Source of the DNA: JAYWXI01 sp036016955
Lineage (GTDB): Bacteria; Bacteroidota; Bacteroidia; Flavobacteriales; Weeksellaceae
DNA: 64,000 nucleotides
Direction: 5' to 3'
Assembly (NCBI RefSeq): GCF_036016955.1
Contig: NZ_JAYWXI010000007.1
Coordinates: 62,001-126,000 of the forward strand
A program made the translations under genes and the position numbers. Of this stretch, positions 34,607 through 43,156 are shown piece by piece. The notes beneath the pieces are model-generated. The model worked only from the letters and a program-made list of their open reading frames with translations, ran no database searches and was not told the DNA's origin. Positions within the stretch are counted from its first letter, which is position 1, and the number at the start of each line of letters is the position of its first letter.

Positions 34607-35902
34607 ATGAAAACCCTGCGCCCTTCCTTTCTGAGTATCATTCCACTAATCGTCTTTATTGCTGTTTTTTTGGGATCAGGACTGATTAACAAAGACTTCT
34701 ACGCCCTTCCTTCGCCTATTGCAGCCCTACTGGGCATCGTAACGGCCTTTTTGATTTTCAAAGGCTCCTTCAAACAAAAAACGGAAACCTTTCTGAAAGG
34801 CATCGGAGATGATAAAATCCTCACCATGTGTGTCATTTATTTGCTGGCAGGAGCCTTTGCCACGGTAACCAAAGCCTCCGGAAGCGTGGACACCATTGTC
34901 AACATCGGTATAACCTACGTTTCGCCTCAATACTTTGCGGCCGGCGTGCTGGTCATGGCTTCTTTTCTTTCCTTTGCTAGCGGAACCTCCGTAGGTTCTA
35001 TCGTAACACTAGCACCAATCGTCATTGAACTAGCCGAGAAAAGCGGAGCCCCCTTGGGCTTTGTTGGAGCCGCCCTTCTCTGCGGTGCCATGTTCGGGGA
35101 CAACCTCTCCGTTATTTCGGATACCACCATCGCCGCCACCCAAAGCCTAGGCTGCCACATGAAAGACAAACTGAAAGCCAATTTAAAATTGGCTCTCCCC
35201 GCGGCTTTCGCAGCTTTTGTAGCTTTTATCCTATTCGGAAGCGGAATCTCTCCAACCCAAAACCTTCAGGAATCCCAAGCCAGCCACTGGCTGTTAATGA
35301 TGCCCTATATTTTGGTCATCTGCTTTTCCCTTATGGGAATGAATGTTTTTATCACCCTATTTTCCGGCCTTGTTTTTGCCGGTGGCTTAGGGCTTTTTTA
35401 CGATAAATTCGGATGGATGGAATTTGCGGGACTCACCTACAAAGGGTTTACCGAAATGACCGAAATTTTTCTGCTTTCTCTTCTTACCGGAGGATTGGCC
35501 GCATTGGTGGAAAAAGCTGGCGGCATCACTTTTTTGCTACGCACCACGGAGCGTTTCATCCAAGGGCCTAAATCAGCCTTGGCAGGCATCGGAGCCTTGG
35601 TCGGAATCACCAATTTGGCCGTAGCCAACAATACCATTGCAATCCTTATTTCTGGTAAAATCGCCAAAGAAATCAACGACAAATACCATCTCCCCTCCAA
35701 AGTTTCGGCTTCCCAGTTGGATATTTTTGCCTGTTACGTTCAGGGACTCATTCCTTATGGAGCTCAAATCCTGATTCTAATTTCGTTAAGCAATTTTAAA
35801 ATCGGCTATTTGGAGCTACTTACCAACGCCTATTATTTGCATTTCTTAATTATAATCACCCTGATTTCCACCCTAACCTTCAAAATTAAAACACATGATT
35901 AA
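34607..35902 (+). CDS. NhaC-family Na+/H+ antiporter
   Basis: A 431-residue inner-membrane protein with about 11-12 helices. The blocks SFASGTSVGSIVTLAPIVIELA and MFGDNLSVISDTTIAATQSLGC fit the NhaC/arginine-ornithine antiporter-like superfamily; sodium-proton exchange is the usual assignment, but substrate is not certain. ATG 34607 is chosen because the -7 box lies inside the longer frame. The stop codon overlaps the start of the HAD hydrolase gene (ATGATTAA), so both are one unit. Confidence 0.85.
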   Translation: MKTLRPSFLSIIPLIVFIAVFLGSGLINKDFYALPSPIAALLGIVTAFLIFKGSFKQKTETFLKGIGDDKILTMCVIYLLAGAFATVTKASGSVDTIVNIGITYVSPQYFAAGVLVMASFLSFASGTSVGSIVTLAPIVIELAEKSGAPLGFVGAALLCGAMFGDNLSVISDTTIAATQSLGCHMKDKLKANLKLALPAAFAAFVAFILFGSGISPTQNLQESQASHWLLMMPYILVICFSLMGMNVFITLFSGLVFAGGLGLFYDKFGWMEFAGLTYKGFTEMTEIFLLSLLTGGLAALVEKAGGITFLLRTTERFIQGPKSALAGIGALVGITNLAVANNTIAILISGKIAKEINDKYHLPSKVSASQLDIFACYVQGLIPYGAQILILISLSNFKIGYLELLTNAYYLHFLIIITLISTLTFKIKTHD

Positions 35903-36506
35903 AAACATTATCTTCGATTTTGGCGGCGTTCTGATGGACTGGAATCCCCGATACTTCTACAAAGGCTACTTCAACGACGACGAAAAGATGGAATTCTTTC
36001 TTAAAAACATCGCCACCGACGAGTGGAATGCCGAACAGGACCGCGGACGCTCTCTGCAGGAAGGCACGGAAATTCAAGTTCGCAAATTTCCTCAATGGGA
36101 AAAAGAACTCAGAGCGTATTATTCCCATTGGACCACCATGCTCCGTTCCGACATCCCCGAAAACGTAGCCGTTCTAAAAGCCTTGGCTCTAACCGACTAC
36201 CAATTATTCGGGTTAACCAACTGGTCCGCCGAAACCTTCCCCTACGCCTTGGAAAACTATGATTTCTTTCAACTTTTTGAGGGAAAAATCGTCGTATCGG
36301 GAACCGAAAAACGAATCAAACCCGATCCTGAAATTTGGCACATCCTCTTAGAACGCTATCAGATTCGCGCCGAAGAATCCGTCTTTATCGACGATAACGC
36401 CAGAAACATCGAAACCGCAAACCGCTTAGGCTTTCAAACCCTTCATTTATCCCCACAAACCGACTTAAAACAAAAACTCCAGCAAATGGGAGTTCAAATC
36501 CCTTAA
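35895..36506 (+). CDS. HAD-superfamily hydrolase, subfamily IA
   Basis: A 203-residue phosphatase-type HAD protein. Motif I is IIFDFGGVLMDW, whose second position is Gly rather than the nucleophile-plus-2 Asp of classical phosphatases (DFG instead of DxD), as in YihX-like members; motif II is FGLTNWS; motif III/IV includes KRIKPDPEIW and FIDDNARNIETA. The likely role is hydrolysis of a small sugar or nucleotide phosphate; substrate unknown. It overlaps the antiporter gene by 8 nt, implying translational coupling. Confidence 0.87.
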   Translation: MIKNIIFDFGGVLMDWNPRYFYKGYFNDDEKMEFFLKNIATDEWNAEQDRGRSLQEGTEIQVRKFPQWEKELRAYYSHWTTMLRSDIPENVAVLKALALTDYQLFGLTNWSAETFPYALENYDFFQLFEGKIVVSGTEKRIKPDPEIWHILLERYQIRAEESVFIDDNARNIETANRLGFQTLHLSPQTDLKQKLQQMGVQIP

Positions 36507-36566
36507 ACACCATGGTGCAAAAGAAAATAAGAGTAAAGCAATCTCTCCAAAAATTTTAAAATTCTG

Positions 36567-36574
36567 TACCTTTG
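36567..36574 (+). promoter_or_regulatory. -7 promoter box of uvrA
   Basis: TACCTTTG, 18 nt before ATG 36593; it overlaps the alternative TTG start at 36572, which is therefore rejected. Confidence 0.5.
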
Positions 36575-36592
36575 CCAGGCTTAATAAAACCT

Positions 36593-39391
36593 ATGCCGAC
36601 AAAGGAAAACATCGAAATACGAAAGGAAATTTTCGTCAAAAATGCGCATCTTAACAATCTGAAGCACATCGACGTGGTCATCCCCAAAAACAAGTTGGTG
36701 GTAATCACGGGCGTATCGGGTTCGGGAAAATCCTCCCTGGCCTTCGACACCATCTACGCTGAAGGACAACGCCGCTATGTGGAAAGCCTAAGCGCCTACG
36801 CCCGCCAATTCCTCGGAAAACTGGAAAAACCAAAGATAGACGACATCAAAGGGTTGGCGCCTTCCATCGCCATCCAACAGAAAGTCATCTCCAACAACCC
36901 CCGCTCCACCGTGGGGACCTCGACGGAAATTTACGACTACCTGAAACTCCTTTTTGCCCGAATCGGCCGAACTTTCTCGCCCATATCCGGAGAAGAAGTT
37001 AAAAAAGATTCCGTTTCAGATGTCATCGATTACCTTCAAAAACAAGAGACTTCGACCACGTTTCTGCTGCGCGCTCCCCTAACTTTTGAAGTTGAAGACT
37101 TCAAAACCCTTCTCAACAGATTGAAAGTCTCCGGATTTACTCGCCTAGAAATCAACGGAAACATCGCCGGCATAGAAGATTTAGAAAGTTTCGGTTTTGT
37201 TCCCGAAAAAAATATGGAGGTGCATTTAGTACTGGATCGTTTCACCTACCAAGCCGACGAAAGCTTCCTTCAAAGATTAGCAGACTCCATCCAGATGGCC
37301 TTCTACGAAGGCCTCGGCCACTGCTCGCTAAAAGAAACCGAAAGCGGAAAAATCAAATCCTTCTCCAATAAATTTGAATTAGACGGTCAAACTTTTTTAG
37401 AGCCAAACGTTCATTTTTTCAGTTTTAACACCCCCTACGGAGCGTGCCCCGTATGCGAAGGCTACGGCAAAGTCGTAGGCATTGATGAAGATTTGGTGAT
37501 TCCCAACAAGAGATTATCGGTCTTCGAGGATGCCGTTGCCTGTTGGAAAGGCGAAACCATGGGTGAATGGAAAAAAGAATTCATCCTGAAAGCGAACGAT
37601 TTCCCCATTCACAAACCCTATTTCCAACTGACCAAAGAGCAGCGAAACTACCTTTGGAAAGGAGACGGAACCGACCATTTCCCGTCGCTAAACCGTTTCT
37701 TTAAAATGATTGAGGAAAACCTCTATAAAATACAATACCGCGTCATGCTTTCACGCTACCGCGGAAAAACCCTCTGCCACGAATGTGAAGGACTGAGACT
37801 TCGGAAGGAAACCCAGTGGGTCAAAGTGGATGGCCACACCCTTCAGAGCCTCATCGAACTTCCTCTTGATGAACTTTTCCCAATCGTAAAAAACTTAAAA
37901 CTCACCGCGTACGAAAACCAAGTAGCCAAACGGCTGCTTTACGAAATCACTACCCGTTTGGCTTTTTTAATAAAAGTCGGCTTAGGTTACCTTACGCTCA
38001 ACCGTACCTCCAACACCCTTTCTGGCGGAGAATCCCAAAGAATCAACTTGGCCACCAGTTTGGGAAGTTCTTTGGTCGGCTCCATCTATATTTTGGACGA
38101 ACCTTCCATCGGCCTGCACTCCCGTGATACCGAAAACCTTATCGAAGTCTTAAAACAGCTAAGAGATTTGGGAAATACCGTCATCGTCGTAGAACATGAC
38201 GAGGACGTTATGCGGGCGGCCGACCACATCATCGACATTGGCCCCGAGGCCGGATTTTTAGGCGGCTCTTTGGTTTTTTCAGGCGATTTCAAGGCCCTGG
38301 AAAAAGCCGATTCGCTAACTTCGCAATACCTAAAGGGCACCTTAGAAATAAAAGTCCCCGAACGAAGAAGAACTCCCAAAGCCTTTATCGAAATAAAAGG
38401 TGCAAGGGAAAACAACCTGAAAAACATCGACATCAATATCCCTTTGGAGTGCCTCACCGTGATTTCCGGGGTTTCCGGCTCAGGAAAATCGACTCTAATG
38501 AAGCGCATCCTCGCCAACGACTTGCAAATTCAATTAGGCGGCAGTGGAAAAAAAGGCGATTACGACAGCGTAACTTTCCCGAGTCGCCTCATCAAAAACC
38601 TAGAGCTGATCGACCAAAACCCGATCGGAAAATCTTCCCGATCCAATCCCGTTACCTACCTCAAAGCCTTTGACGACATCAGAGAGTTATTTGCCAAGCA
38701 GAAGCTTTCCAAAATGATGGGCTACAAAACCAAACATTTTTCCTTCAATGTGGACGGAGGACGATGCGACGAATGCAAAGGTGAGGGCGTCATCAATGTC
38801 TCCATGCAATTTATGGCCGATATTGAACTGGAATGCGAAAGCTGTAAAGGTACCCGATTCAAAAGCGAAATTTTGGAAGTCAAGTTCGACGACAAAACCA
38901 TTTCGGACATCCTCCACCTCACCGTAGACGAAGCCATTGCCTTTTTTGAAGACAACCGCGAAGAAAAAATCGTCACCAAGCTAAAGCCCCTTCAAGAGGT
39001 CGGCCTGGGATACCTCCAACTGGGACAAAGCTCTTCCACCCTCTCCGGCGGTGAAGCCCAAAGAGTGAAATTAGCCTCTTTCCTCGTAAAGGGACAGACC
39101 ACCGAAAAGACCCTTTTTGTTTTTGACGAGCCCTCTACCGGTCTGCATTTCCACGACGTCAACAAATTGCTAAAATCGCTTCAAGCCCTCATTGATCTCG
39201 GGCATTCGGTCATCGTAATCGAACACCATCCCGACATCATCAAATCGGCAGATTGGGTTATCGACATCGGCCCCAACGCAGGGAAGTACGGCGGCGAAGT
39301 CGTCTTCAGCGGAACTCCCGAAGACTTAACTCAATCGAAAGATTCTTTTACCGCCAAATTCATTGCCGAAAAACTGGAAAACCGCCGTTAA
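36593..39391 (+). CDS. uvrA: Excinuclease ABC subunit A
   Basis: A 932-residue damage-recognition ATPase of nucleotide excision repair. Two ABC modules: Walker A GVSGSGKSSL near residue 40 and GVSGSGKSTL in the second half; signatures TLSGGESQRI and TLSGGEAQRV; Walker B YILDEPSIGLH and FVFDEPSTGLH. Cysteine pairs CPVC, CHEC, CDEC and CESC are the zinc-module ligands. Wording such as AYARQFLGKLEKP and ARIGRTFSPISGEEV suggests the second of the two UvrA paralogues often seen in flavobacteria, which I cannot confirm here. No LexA-like operator is seen. Confidence 0.93.
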   Translation: MPTKENIEIRKEIFVKNAHLNNLKHIDVVIPKNKLVVITGVSGSGKSSLAFDTIYAEGQRRYVESLSAYARQFLGKLEKPKIDDIKGLAPSIAIQQKVISNNPRSTVGTSTEIYDYLKLLFARIGRTFSPISGEEVKKDSVSDVIDYLQKQETSTTFLLRAPLTFEVEDFKTLLNRLKVSGFTRLEINGNIAGIEDLESFGFVPEKNMEVHLVLDRFTYQADESFLQRLADSIQMAFYEGLGHCSLKETESGKIKSFSNKFELDGQTFLEPNVHFFSFNTPYGACPVCEGYGKVVGIDEDLVIPNKRLSVFEDAVACWKGETMGEWKKEFILKANDFPIHKPYFQLTKEQRNYLWKGDGTDHFPSLNRFFKMIEENLYKIQYRVMLSRYRGKTLCHECEGLRLRKETQWVKVDGHTLQSLIELPLDELFPIVKNLKLTAYENQVAKRLLYEITTRLAFLIKVGLGYLTLNRTSNTLSGGESQRINLATSLGSSLVGSIYILDEPSIGLHSRDTENLIEVLKQLRDLGNTVIVVEHDEDVMRAADHIIDIGPEAGFLGGSLVFSGDFKALEKADSLTSQYLKGTLEIKVPERRRTPKAFIEIKGARENNLKNIDINIPLECLTVISGVSGSGKSTLMKRILANDLQIQLGGSGKKGDYDSVTFPSRLIKNLELIDQNPIGKSSRSNPVTYLKAFDDIRELFAKQKLSKMMGYKTKHFSFNVDGGRCDECKGEGVINVSMQFMADIELECESCKGTRFKSEILEVKFDDKTISDILHLTVDEAIAFFEDNREEKIVTKLKPLQEVGLGYLQLGQSSSTLSGGEAQRVKLASFLVKGQTTEKTLFVFDEPSTGLHFHDVNKLLKSLQALIDLGHSVIVIEHHPDIIKSADWVIDIGPNAGKYGGEVVFSGTPEDLTQSKDSFTAKFIAEKLENRR

Positions 39392-39442
39392 AAACGGTCT
39401 CCTCTTTCCAAAACGGCTCATTTATTCGGCTATTAAACCTAA

Positions 39443-39474
39443 AAAAAGCGAACCTCCTAGGAGGTTCGCTTTTT
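39443..39474. terminator. Perfect bidirectional terminator after uvrA
   Basis: A 32-bp perfect palindrome: AAAAAGCGAACCTCCT and its reverse complement, giving U-runs on both strands. It serves uvrA (plus) and the secreted-protein operon (minus). Confidence 0.9.
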
Positions 39475-39504
39475 CTCATTAATCACTCTTCGTCTCTTTC
39501 AGGC

Positions 39505-40056
39505 TTAATTCTTCCAAAACGTCCAAACCGTCCCGTTAAAAACCGCCAGCTGATTGGTTAAGGTATCATATGCCATCATTCCCGCTGCCGGATTGGCAAT
39601 TTTCAAATGCGGAGACTCCATTTTAGGCAAAATCATCGCCTTATTGCTATCCGATAAAACCAATACCCCGAGAGGCTGGTTCTGAACGTTTTTACCTATA
39701 ATCACAGAAGCCGTAGGCACTTCACGCTTGGAAAGTTGAATACTGCGATCCACCTTTCCCGTAGTGTCCACCGTAACCCCACCAAATTGGTGAGTCGTGT
39801 TAAAGGTCAAGTCCTTCCATTCGCCATTTGGCTTGGCATACTTTACGATTCCGTCAGAAGCATCCATGATAATCGTGCCAGGGACAGCCGCATCCCCCTG
39901 TGGACGTGTCGCCACATAAGGCAGAATAAGACCTCGGGCCTCTGTCCCAAATTCCAAAGAAACCGAAGCATTGGTGATCGTGTTTTTACCCACCGCTATC
40001 TGACCAAAAGCCAAAGCGGATAAACTTATAAAAAGTAGTGAAAGATTTTTTCTCAT
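39505..40056 (-). CDS. Secreted protein with GMMxYDT C-terminal tail
   Basis: A 183-residue exported protein: signal peptide ending ALAFGQ, a region of repeated short beta-like segments, and a C-terminus reading NPAAGMMAYDTLTNQLAVFN then GTVWTFWKN. The same tail pattern closes the large protein encoded just upstream in the operon (21-nt gap). Similar tails occur in many Bacteroidota secreted proteins, but I know no function. There is no classical type IX secretion CTD. It is probably co-expressed with the large protein as surface components. Confidence 0.75.
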   Translation of the reverse strand: MRKNLSLLFISLSALAFGQIAVGKNTITNASVSLEFGTEARGLILPYVATRPQGDAAVPGTIIMDASDGIVKYAKPNGEWKDLTFNTTHQFGGVTVDTTGKVDRSIQLSKREVPTASVIIGKNVQNQPLGVLVLSDSNKAMILPKMESPHLKIANPAAGMMAYDTLTNQLAVFNGTVWTFWKN

Positions 40057-40077
40057 TTTAGTAGCGTATTATTAAGA

Positions 40078-43014
40078 TTACTCCGGACAAGTCTGTGTGG
40101 AAAAACAACTCCAAACGGTACCATTGTAAATTTTTAAACAATTATTCGTCGTATCATACACCATCATTCCCGAAACAAAATCCGTTGCAGGAATCCCTTG
40201 AGGAAGACCGTCTGCACCAAAAGCTACCCGGTTAACGACCATGCCTTTTTTATTAGACTCCAAAGCCAACCAACCGCCTTTTCTTACCATCGGCCAATTA
40301 TCAAACGAACCCGTATCTTCAATTCTGTTTAGTGCGGTAATCCCCACTTTGGAAGGAAGAGCATCTCCATCCGCAATCTGCAAAGGCGTCTTATAACATA
40401 CTTTGACCAAGTTAATAACCACTTCCGATGTCGATTCTTGACCGCCACATAACCCCGATACCGAATATTTAAAACGATAAGTACCCGAAGCTGCCGAAGC
40501 CACACGCCACTGGCTGCCCACCAAAAGACTACTCGGTGGCGTCGTTGTTTCCGTCCATTTTCCAAAGCCGTCATACTCCCCTTGAAGATAATCGAAAAGG
40601 TTGATTGTTGTCCCCATGGCTTCATCATAAGTAAGATTAACAATTTGCCCTGTTCCCGCACTTGCCGCCGTAAGCGCATTCTCCGTAAGTTTTACTGGAA
40701 TCACACTATTGATACAACTGGTTGGCGAATTAGTCTTCAAGCGTACATTATAACCCCCCGCCTTATCGGCTGTATATTCTCCAAGGTTTAATACATTCGT
40801 AGTGGACAACACCTCTGTACTTCCCTCTTTGGTCCATTCGTAGCTCAGATAATCCAAACCGTCTACGGCAAGACTCAGATTGTTGGTATCGCACACAGGC
40901 ACCATACGAATACCCGGACGGCCTAGTTTAGCAATATCTAACTTTCTTGTTTGGAAGTTACCACACTTATCATACACACGGAAGAAATAAGTTCCTCCTT
41001 CAAGACCTTCAAATATAGGGTTGGTACCGTTATTTTTAGTTATGGCTGCATCATTAGCCTCTGAAGATACTATAGCGTAAGTTAAAGGAGCGGTACCACC
41101 ACTTGCAGATAAAGCTACATCATAAGTCCCATTAGCACATTCAAATGCATAGGCGTTAGAAAAAGTAAGCGCAATATTAGTTATTTCAAACTCTTTAAGA
41201 ACTACCGTTGGGCAATAAACTCTTTTTAGTTGGTTGTTTATGATTGTTTCGCTTGATTCACTATATGGATCACGAATAATCCTATAGCGACCAATAGGCT
41301 GGTTATACCATTCTCGAAAAGACTTGTTGTAGTAAAATGCAGGAGATACTTCGCCTGGAGTATCTAACTGAGTAGGAGATGTTCCCCAAGCATTTTGTTC
41401 AGGAAAATAACGTTGATAGTAAAAATTATCATTAAATTTAAAATTTCCAACAGTACACCCATATTCCACAGAAGGAGAAGTACCAAATGGAGTTTGTTTA
41501 ATTGTCGTTATTGTTTTTGTTACTACGGTGTCATCACACATGTTACCAAAAGAAAAAGTGTACTCTCCTAAAGGGAGATTCTCTAACAAGAATGTACGTT
41601 TTTTACCATTTTCGATTACAAAACGATCTTCAGGTAAAATATAAGGTAGCGGTCCATATTGATCTATAAAAGCTTGAGGAGCAACAGTTATTTTAGTATC
41701 ACGAAACCCCCATGCATTACCGCCTTTAATATTGTTATAATATACCTGTTGATTTTCATCTGTTTGGCATGACCTATCACTTCTTATACTATACACTGTA
41801 TTTTCAGAAAAACTTCCTTTACCTCTGACCCTAATTGTAGTATCAAAGGATACTCCACACTCATTTATGTAACGAACGTTATACGTTCCCGTAGGCAAAT
41901 TTGTGTAGGAATGGCTCTGTTTCATTTGCCCATGAAATTCATTATAACTAACTGGGTCAAATCCAGAAGGGGGATTTAAAAACTCTACTCTAAAATTAAA
42001 TTGTGTAGCTCGGTAAGTAGAATAGATAGGAATATCTGGATAAATTTTATATACCGATGTTCCACAATTTTCATTATCAAAACTCTCAACACCTACATAG
42101 GTTTGATTGTAATTAAAATTATTGGTTTGTGTAATAGTTCTTCCACAAGCGTCAGTAGTAGTAACAGTAATAGGTAAAATATTTACCCCTTCAAAAATTG
42201 GTATATATGCCATGGGTGGTTGAGCAGTGCTATAATCACGCACCGTACCTTCTACTGTATCCACCGTACCTGTTGTAGGATTGGTATAACTTATTTTAAC
42301 TTGGAGAGGGTAATTTGCATATACAAAACTGCCGTTTTTAGTAGGATAGTACATATGTAGAGCAACCCTTGAACATCCATCACCTATCCCATAATATTCA
42401 AGGTTATCAAAGCTACTAACACTTGAAGAAATTTGAACACTTTCTACTACCCCTGTCCCACAGTTATCTATTACTCGATAACGGTTTGTTCCACTCGGAA
42501 GATTTGTGAAGCTGTAAAGTGTTAAACTTTGTTGCACCTCTGAAATCACATTGTTATTAGCATCTATAAGCTGATAACGGTAAGGAGCTCTACCTCCTTT
42601 AACATTTACATGAAACGAACCATCGTTACCACAATTCTCACCTATAATAGAAAAAGCGGTAACGGTCATTGTTGGTGGCTTTTGGTCAGCAATGGTAAAA
42701 TCGTTACTTGTCGCTTGGTTGCTAGATGTACCCAAAGTTTGTGTAGCCACTACTTTATAAGTACCTGTAGGAAGCCCAGTAAAAGTTAACAAAGTGGTCG
42801 TTTCAACCGCCTTACTTAAATCGGAGGTATTATAAATACTATAAACTATACTAGAGTTAGCCGTAGCTCCACTCGTTGTCCAAGAAAGTGTACCGTTATT
42901 AGGACAAGTCTCCGCCGTTCCTGTAAGATTAACCGTAAAAGCCGGAAGAATGGTCTGTGTAAGAAAAAATAAAGGCAATAATACCCCAATCAGGTTTAGT
43001 AATTTTTTCATCAT
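40078..43014 (-). CDS. Large secreted SprB-repeat-like surface protein
   Basis: About 978 residues. Signal peptide MMKKLLNLIGVLLPLFFLTQ; then Ig-like modules. Repeated elements: a (N/G)LP-x-G-T-Y-type motif followed by a cysteine (FTNLPSGTNRYRVIDNCG, YTNLPTGTYNVRYINECG, LENLPLGEYTFSFGNMCD, FEGLEGGTYFFRVYDKCG) and SprB-like starts (CGNDGSFHVNVKGGRAPYRY; ECANGTYDVALSASGGTAPL). SprB is the mobile gliding adhesin of F. johnsoniae, so an adhesin role is plausible but unproven. The C-terminus has the GMMVYDTTNNCLKIYNGTVW tail shared with the next gene. The central DNA (about 41.2-42.6 kb) is visibly more AT-rich than its flanks. ATG 43014 is preferred, since 43047 overlaps the -7 box. Confidence 0.8.
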   Translation of the reverse strand: MMKKLLNLIGVLLPLFFLTQTILPAFTVNLTGTAETCPNNGTLSWTTSGATANSSIVYSIYNTSDLSKAVETTTLLTFTGLPTGTYKVVATQTLGTSSNQATSNDFTIADQKPPTMTVTAFSIIGENCGNDGSFHVNVKGGRAPYRYQLIDANNNVISEVQQSLTLYSFTNLPSGTNRYRVIDNCGTGVVESVQISSSVSSFDNLEYYGIGDGCSRVALHMYYPTKNGSFVYANYPLQVKISYTNPTTGTVDTVEGTVRDYSTAQPPMAYIPIFEGVNILPITVTTTDACGRTITQTNNFNYNQTYVGVESFDNENCGTSVYKIYPDIPIYSTYRATQFNFRVEFLNPPSGFDPVSYNEFHGQMKQSHSYTNLPTGTYNVRYINECGVSFDTTIRVRGKGSFSENTVYSIRSDRSCQTDENQQVYYNNIKGGNAWGFRDTKITVAPQAFIDQYGPLPYILPEDRFVIENGKKRTFLLENLPLGEYTFSFGNMCDDTVVTKTITTIKQTPFGTSPSVEYGCTVGNFKFNDNFYYQRYFPEQNAWGTSPTQLDTPGEVSPAFYYNKSFREWYNQPIGRYRIIRDPYSESSETIINNQLKRVYCPTVVLKEFEITNIALTFSNAYAFECANGTYDVALSASGGTAPLTYAIVSSEANDAAITKNNGTNPIFEGLEGGTYFFRVYDKCGNFQTRKLDIAKLGRPGIRMVPVCDTNNLSLAVDGLDYLSYEWTKEGSTEVLSTTNVLNLGEYTADKAGGYNVRLKTNSPTSCINSVIPVKLTENALTAASAGTGQIVNLTYDEAMGTTINLFDYLQGEYDGFGKWTETTTPPSSLLVGSQWRVASAASGTYRFKYSVSGLCGGQESTSEVVINLVKVCYKTPLQIADGDALPSKVGITALNRIEDTGSFDNWPMVRKGGWLALESNKKGMVVNRVAFGADGLPQGIPATDFVSGMMVYDTTNNCLKIYNGTVWSCFSTQTCPE

Positions 43015-43034
43015 AAGTTGTGTGTAATAACAGG

Positions 43035-43042
43035 CAAAGCTA
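43035..43042 (-). promoter_or_regulatory. -7 promoter box of the surface-protein operon
   Basis: TAGCTTTG on the minus strand, 20 nt before ATG 43014; an 8-9 nt A-tract and AT-rich DNA lie upstream. Confidence 0.5.
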
Positions 43043-43144
43043 AACATTTTTATTAGATAAAAAGTTTTTTTTTAAAAAAAACCTTATTTTATTTTCAAAT
43101 TGGTTGTCGGTTTTTTCTCTTTCAAGCATCTTTCGGGTTTTTCC

Positions 43145-43152
43145 TATCTTTG
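43145..43152 (+). promoter_or_regulatory. -7 promoter box directly before the polA ATG
   Basis: TATCTTTG ending 4 nt before ATG 43157, predicting a leaderless polA mRNA. Confidence 0.55.
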
Positions 43153-43156
43153 CCCC

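Noticed and set aside
36572..36592. TTG start extending uvrA by 7 residues
   Set aside because: It overlaps the -7 box TACCTTTG, so it would not be within the transcript; ATG 36593 fits.
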